64,000 bases of DNA from Chryseobacterium sp. ISL-6. Its GTDB lineage: Bacteria; Bacteroidota; Bacteroidia; Flavobacteriales; Weeksellaceae. This document shows, one piece after another, positions 62,097 to 64,000 of the stretch (position 1 is the stretch's first letter; each line of letters starts with the position of its first letter). The translations under genes were made by a program, and so were the position numbers. Under the pieces are notes generated by a model. The model did no database searches. It worked only from the letters and a program-made list of their open reading frames with translations, and was not told the DNA's origin. The DNA is taken from positions 62,001 to 126,000 of the forward strand of contig NZ_JAGGPT010000005.1 in NCBI RefSeq assembly GCF_018613715.1, read 5' to 3'.

Positions 62097-62134
62097 AAAA
62101 GAAAACAGGCATATTCGGGCCTGTTTTCTTTTTA
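62097..62134 (+). terminator. Terminator of the lipoprotein-DUF6705 unit
   Basis: Stem AAAAGAAAACAGGC / GCCTGTTTTCTTTT around ATATTCGG, then T-rich sequence. It separates the intact pair from the decayed copies downstream. Confidence 0.8.
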
Positions 62135-62217
62135 TTGTATTTACATTTCTTAAAATGCACCAAAAACCACTACTTTCCATATTTTCATAAATTTCACCAT
62201 TAATAACCCCAAGTACA

Positions 62218-62402
62218 GGGGAAATTGGTTTCAAGGAAAAGAAAGATGGAACTGTAGTTCCAGCAGATGTAAATTCATCACACCAAGTAGTATTTAATGA
62301 TGTAACTGATGGCTGAGTAATTCTTCAACGTATTGAGGCTATGGAACAGTATACAACGTAGCAAAAGATAGCAATGGAGTCATTACAGCAACACAGAGGT
62401 AA
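62218..62402 (+). pseudogene. Decayed, internally deleted copy of the JAMM-like lipoprotein tail
   Basis: Reading from 62218 gives GEIGFKEKKDGT, PADVNSSHQVVFNDVTDG, then an in-frame TGA (62314-62316), and VILQRIEA, after which a -1 shift near 62338-62340 restores YGTVYNVAKDSNGVITATQR and a stop. These pieces align in order with GEIGRIENNGQ, SADVSADHHVTFNNINGA and VMLQRVDDDGTVNNIDLDANG of the intact protein at 59884. The intervening catalytic part, including HSH and SPPD, is missing. So this is a dead remnant of a second tail, deleted precisely across the putative active site. Confidence 0.75.
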
Positions 62403-62742
62403 ACAAATTTATAAGGATATTTTCTCTGTAAGATACATTATAAATAATTCTTCTGGAGCTATACTCCAAGACACTAAAAATATGACATTTCAGCCAGACC
62501 AATTGCATACTATTTATAGTTTGTGGGTGATAGAAAACGGTACAAAGACAAGGCTAAACTATGCGGGTACTAATTGTAGTGTAGGTTGGGTAGATATTTT
62601 CTTAAAGAAAATTAATAATACCCAAATCTCTTGGGAATACAGACCTGATGATATAGTTACAATTTCAAGTAAATGTCCTTCTAATTTAAATACAACTATT
62701 TATCTTTCAGAAACAAAAGACCTGATATTTATTAAACAATAA
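62374..62742 (+). pseudogene. DUF6705 copy lacking its N-terminal part
   Basis: 122 codons of open frame. From residue about 10 on it is clearly DUF6705 (RYIINNSSGAILQDTKN, LNYAGTNCSVGWVDIFLKKINNTQISW, IYLSETKDLIFIKQ). The signal peptide and the first about 70 residues are gone, and the open frame begins inside the overlapping remnant of the toxin-like tail, in another frame. It looks like a fusion point of a deletion and not a functional start. It cannot be exported as a lipoprotein. Its stop overlaps the ATG of the next copy by one base. Confidence 0.7.
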
Positions 62743-63122
62743 TGAAAATCTTATTAATAGCAGGAATATTTATTGTGTTTTCTTGTAAAGCTCAGAATCT
62801 TCCTTTAAATACTGCATTATCAAATATTCCTAATAATGTTTATGTTAAAGATACTAATAATGAACTAACTCCATACATAGGCAACTATAAAGCCAATTAT
62901 GGAGGAAAAGAAATTACATTATTTATTACAAAACAGGAAAATAAATTAATTGATTATGGTGATCAAAAGTTTTATAGAGATGCTCTCATTGTAAAATATA
63001 TCGTAAAAAATTCTTCAGGTACAATTTTACAAGACACTAAAAATAATAATACGGACATAGACTTTTATAGTACTAAAATTAAATCTACTCAAAGTTCGAT
63101 AACATTCGCCAATCCAAATTAA
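62742..63122 (+). CDS. DUF6705 family protein, C-terminally shortened
   Basis: 126 residues. Good signal with lipobox (FIVFSC) and the family N-terminal half (LPLNTALSNIP, KDTNNELTPYIGNYKANYGGKEITLFI, KYIVKNSSGTILQDTKN). It stops just where the conserved YAGTNCSVGW segment of the other copies should begin, so about 65 residues are missing. It may still be made and exported. TAATG overlap with the previous frame suggests coupled translation of the array. Confidence 0.65.
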   Translation: MKILLIAGIFIVFSCKAQNLPLNTALSNIPNNVYVKDTNNELTPYIGNYKANYGGKEITLFITKQENKLIDYGDQKFYRDALIVKYIVKNSSGTILQDTKNNNTDIDFYSTKIKSTQSSITFANPN

Positions 63123-63186
63123 AATATTTATAAATAATTGATAATAAAGTCTTCAAAATTAATTTTATATTAGCAGTAGAAATGGC

Positions 63187-63229
63187 TTTACGCAAGTCAT
63201 ATAAATCAGATTTACGCAATTTGTAAATC
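63187..63229. repeat. Direct and inverted repeats between the DUF6705 array and the next module
   Basis: TTTACGCAA occurs at 63187-63195 and again at 63211-63219. The second copy lies inside an inverted repeat with arms GATTTAC (63209-63215) and GTAAATC (63223-63229). These sit in the short gap before the nucleotidyltransferase gene, at a probable module boundary. Confidence 0.45.
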
Positions 63230-63269
63230 CAATAGTTAGCTGCAAGCAAAATAACACAACAACGATAAA

Positions 63270-63875
63270 ATGACCTTAGAAGAATTTAAAGCAGAACTTA
63301 ATGCAATTTCTACTGAAATTGAAAGGACAACTTTTGTTCAAAGGAATTTTTTCAACGGTACACCTTTTGTGTTTCGTGAAAGAGATGGTGACTATTACAA
63401 TTTCTCTAAAAGAATAGCCGACCAATTTAACATTAGATATACAGACATAAATATCGTTGGGTCATCTAGATTCGGATTTAGTCCATATAGATTTACAGAG
63501 TTTTCATTTGAATCCGATATTGATGTTACGATATGTAATGAGACACTATTTGAACAGTACTTTGAGCTAATTTCTGATTATACATATAAGTTAAGATACC
63601 GCGAAATATTTTTACGGAAGGATCAGTACAATCAATACATTAAGTTCTTAAAATACTTTAGCACCGGTTGGATGAGACCTGATTTATTACCTTCAAACAC
63701 TGTTGAATTCATTGAAATAAGAGAACGATGGGATAATTTTTTTAAAACAATTTCATACGGAAAATCAGAAGTTGGAAACTATAAGGTAAAAGCTGGTTTA
63801 TTTAAAAATCAAGCATACGCAGAAAAATACTATCAGAGCAGTATAGCTCAATTGCAAAAAGAAATAAAACAATAA
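63270..63875 (+). CDS. Nucleotidyltransferase-fold protein, putative defence component
   Basis: 201 residues. The Pol-beta nucleotidyltransferase signature is visible: GSSRFG (64-69) followed by ESDIDVTI with metal-binding Asp83 and Asp85. A helical C-terminal part with RERWDNFFKTISYGKSEVGNYKVKAG follows. Such small NTases occur as toxins (MNT/AbiE-like) or signal-generating enzymes in phage defence. The downstream DUF262 gene begins two bases after its stop, so both form one operon. No HEPN partner is visible. Exact subclass unclear. Confidence 0.7.
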   Translation: MTLEEFKAELNAISTEIERTTFVQRNFFNGTPFVFRERDGDYYNFSKRIADQFNIRYTDINIVGSSRFGFSPYRFTEFSFESDIDVTICNETLFEQYFELISDYTYKLRYREIFLRKDQYNQYIKFLKYFSTGWMRPDLLPSNTVEFIEIRERWDNFFKTISYGKSEVGNYKVKAGLFKNQAYAEKYYQSSIAQLQKEIKQ

Positions 63876-63877
63876 AT

Positions 63878-64000
63878 ATGGCAAGGCAAATACAAGCACA
63901 ACCAGATAAAAAGACAATTTCCGACCTAATTGGAAAAATTCAAAGAAATGAATTAATTCTGCAACCGGAGTTTCAAAGAGGATTTGTTTGGACACCAGAA
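63878..64000 (+). CDS. DUF262 family protein, N-terminal fragment
   Basis: The first 41 codons before the right edge. The segment TISDLIGKIQRNELILQPEFQRGFVWTPE is the DUF262 opening (DLI..I..G.L.L.P.FQR..VW), a ParB-like domain found in GmrS-type and related nucleotide-dependent defence nucleases. The remaining part, including any nuclease domain, lies outside the window. Directly coupled to the nucleotidyltransferase-type gene upstream (two bases). Confidence 0.8.
   Translation, partial: MARQIQAQPDKKTISDLIGKIQRNELILQPEFQRGFVWTPE

Overview
The window looks like a chromosome segment of a flavobacterium, most likely a Chryseobacterium-like member of the Weeksellaceae. The reasons are the low GC content, the many promoter -7 boxes of the Bacteroidota form TAnnTTTG, the type IX secretion (T9SS) C-terminal sorting domains, and families largely confined to this phylum (DUF2480, DUF6452, DUF6048, IPExxxVDY, DUF6705, ribosomal protein THX, bacteroidetal DUF2723-like membrane proteins). 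The species call is inference from gene content; no rRNA is present to test it.

Layout. 0-3.4 kb: start of a Ku gene leaving the left edge, a secreted protein of unknown role, a Crp/Fnr regulator with an adjacent divergent adenylosuccinate synthetase, and a small DUF7660 gene broken by a nonsense codon. 3.4-20.5 kb: housekeeping genes (aspS, MATE exporter, ribosomal protein THX, DUF937, a membrane glycosyltransferase-like protein with DUF2480, lpxB, comEC, sdhCAB, a thioredoxin-fold lipoprotein, rlmD, DUF6452, DUF6048). 20.5-33 kb: a lipoprotein divergent from three consecutive secreted T9SS zinc metalloproteases, the last a 2152-residue protein with seven FN3 and five GEVED modules. 33-36.2 kb (minus): operon ruvB-paiB-like-MBL hydrolase-coaE. 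36.4-42.3 kb: hutI, a BCCT transporter, hutG and a semialdehyde dehydrogenase. 42.4-46.6 kb (minus): operon acpP-fabF-rnc-IPExxxVDY-pyk.

46.8-50.6 kb is a mirror-image block, AraC-SDR facing SDR-AraC, with two dyad sites in the shared promoter region. 50.6-59.2 kb holds a small AAA ATPase, a GT14 glycosyltransferase, a small accessory patch (XRE regulator and an orphan HsdR-N nuclease-like protein beside a tRNA-like 3' fragment), an AraC regulator divergent from an OafA-type acyltransferase, and a fourth T9SS metalloprotease.

59.2-64 kb is the most unusual part. A 678-base gene-free AT-rich stretch leads into a lipoprotein with a long glycine run and a JAMM-like C-terminal motif, followed by a DUF6705 gene, a decayed and internally deleted copy of the lipoprotein tail, and two truncated DUF6705 copies. 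This is the arrangement expected of a surface-toxin/immunity array with displaced toxin tails; the toxin role is inference. It is followed by a nucleotidyltransferase-fold gene directly upstream of a DUF262 gene that runs off the right edge, a probable defence module.

Regulatory sites read directly from the DNA include a GTGA-N6-TCAC palindrome upstream of sdhCAB, matching inverted sites in the promoters of the crp-like and purA-like genes, and a perfect 28-base palindrome between a lipoprotein gene and the first metalloprotease.
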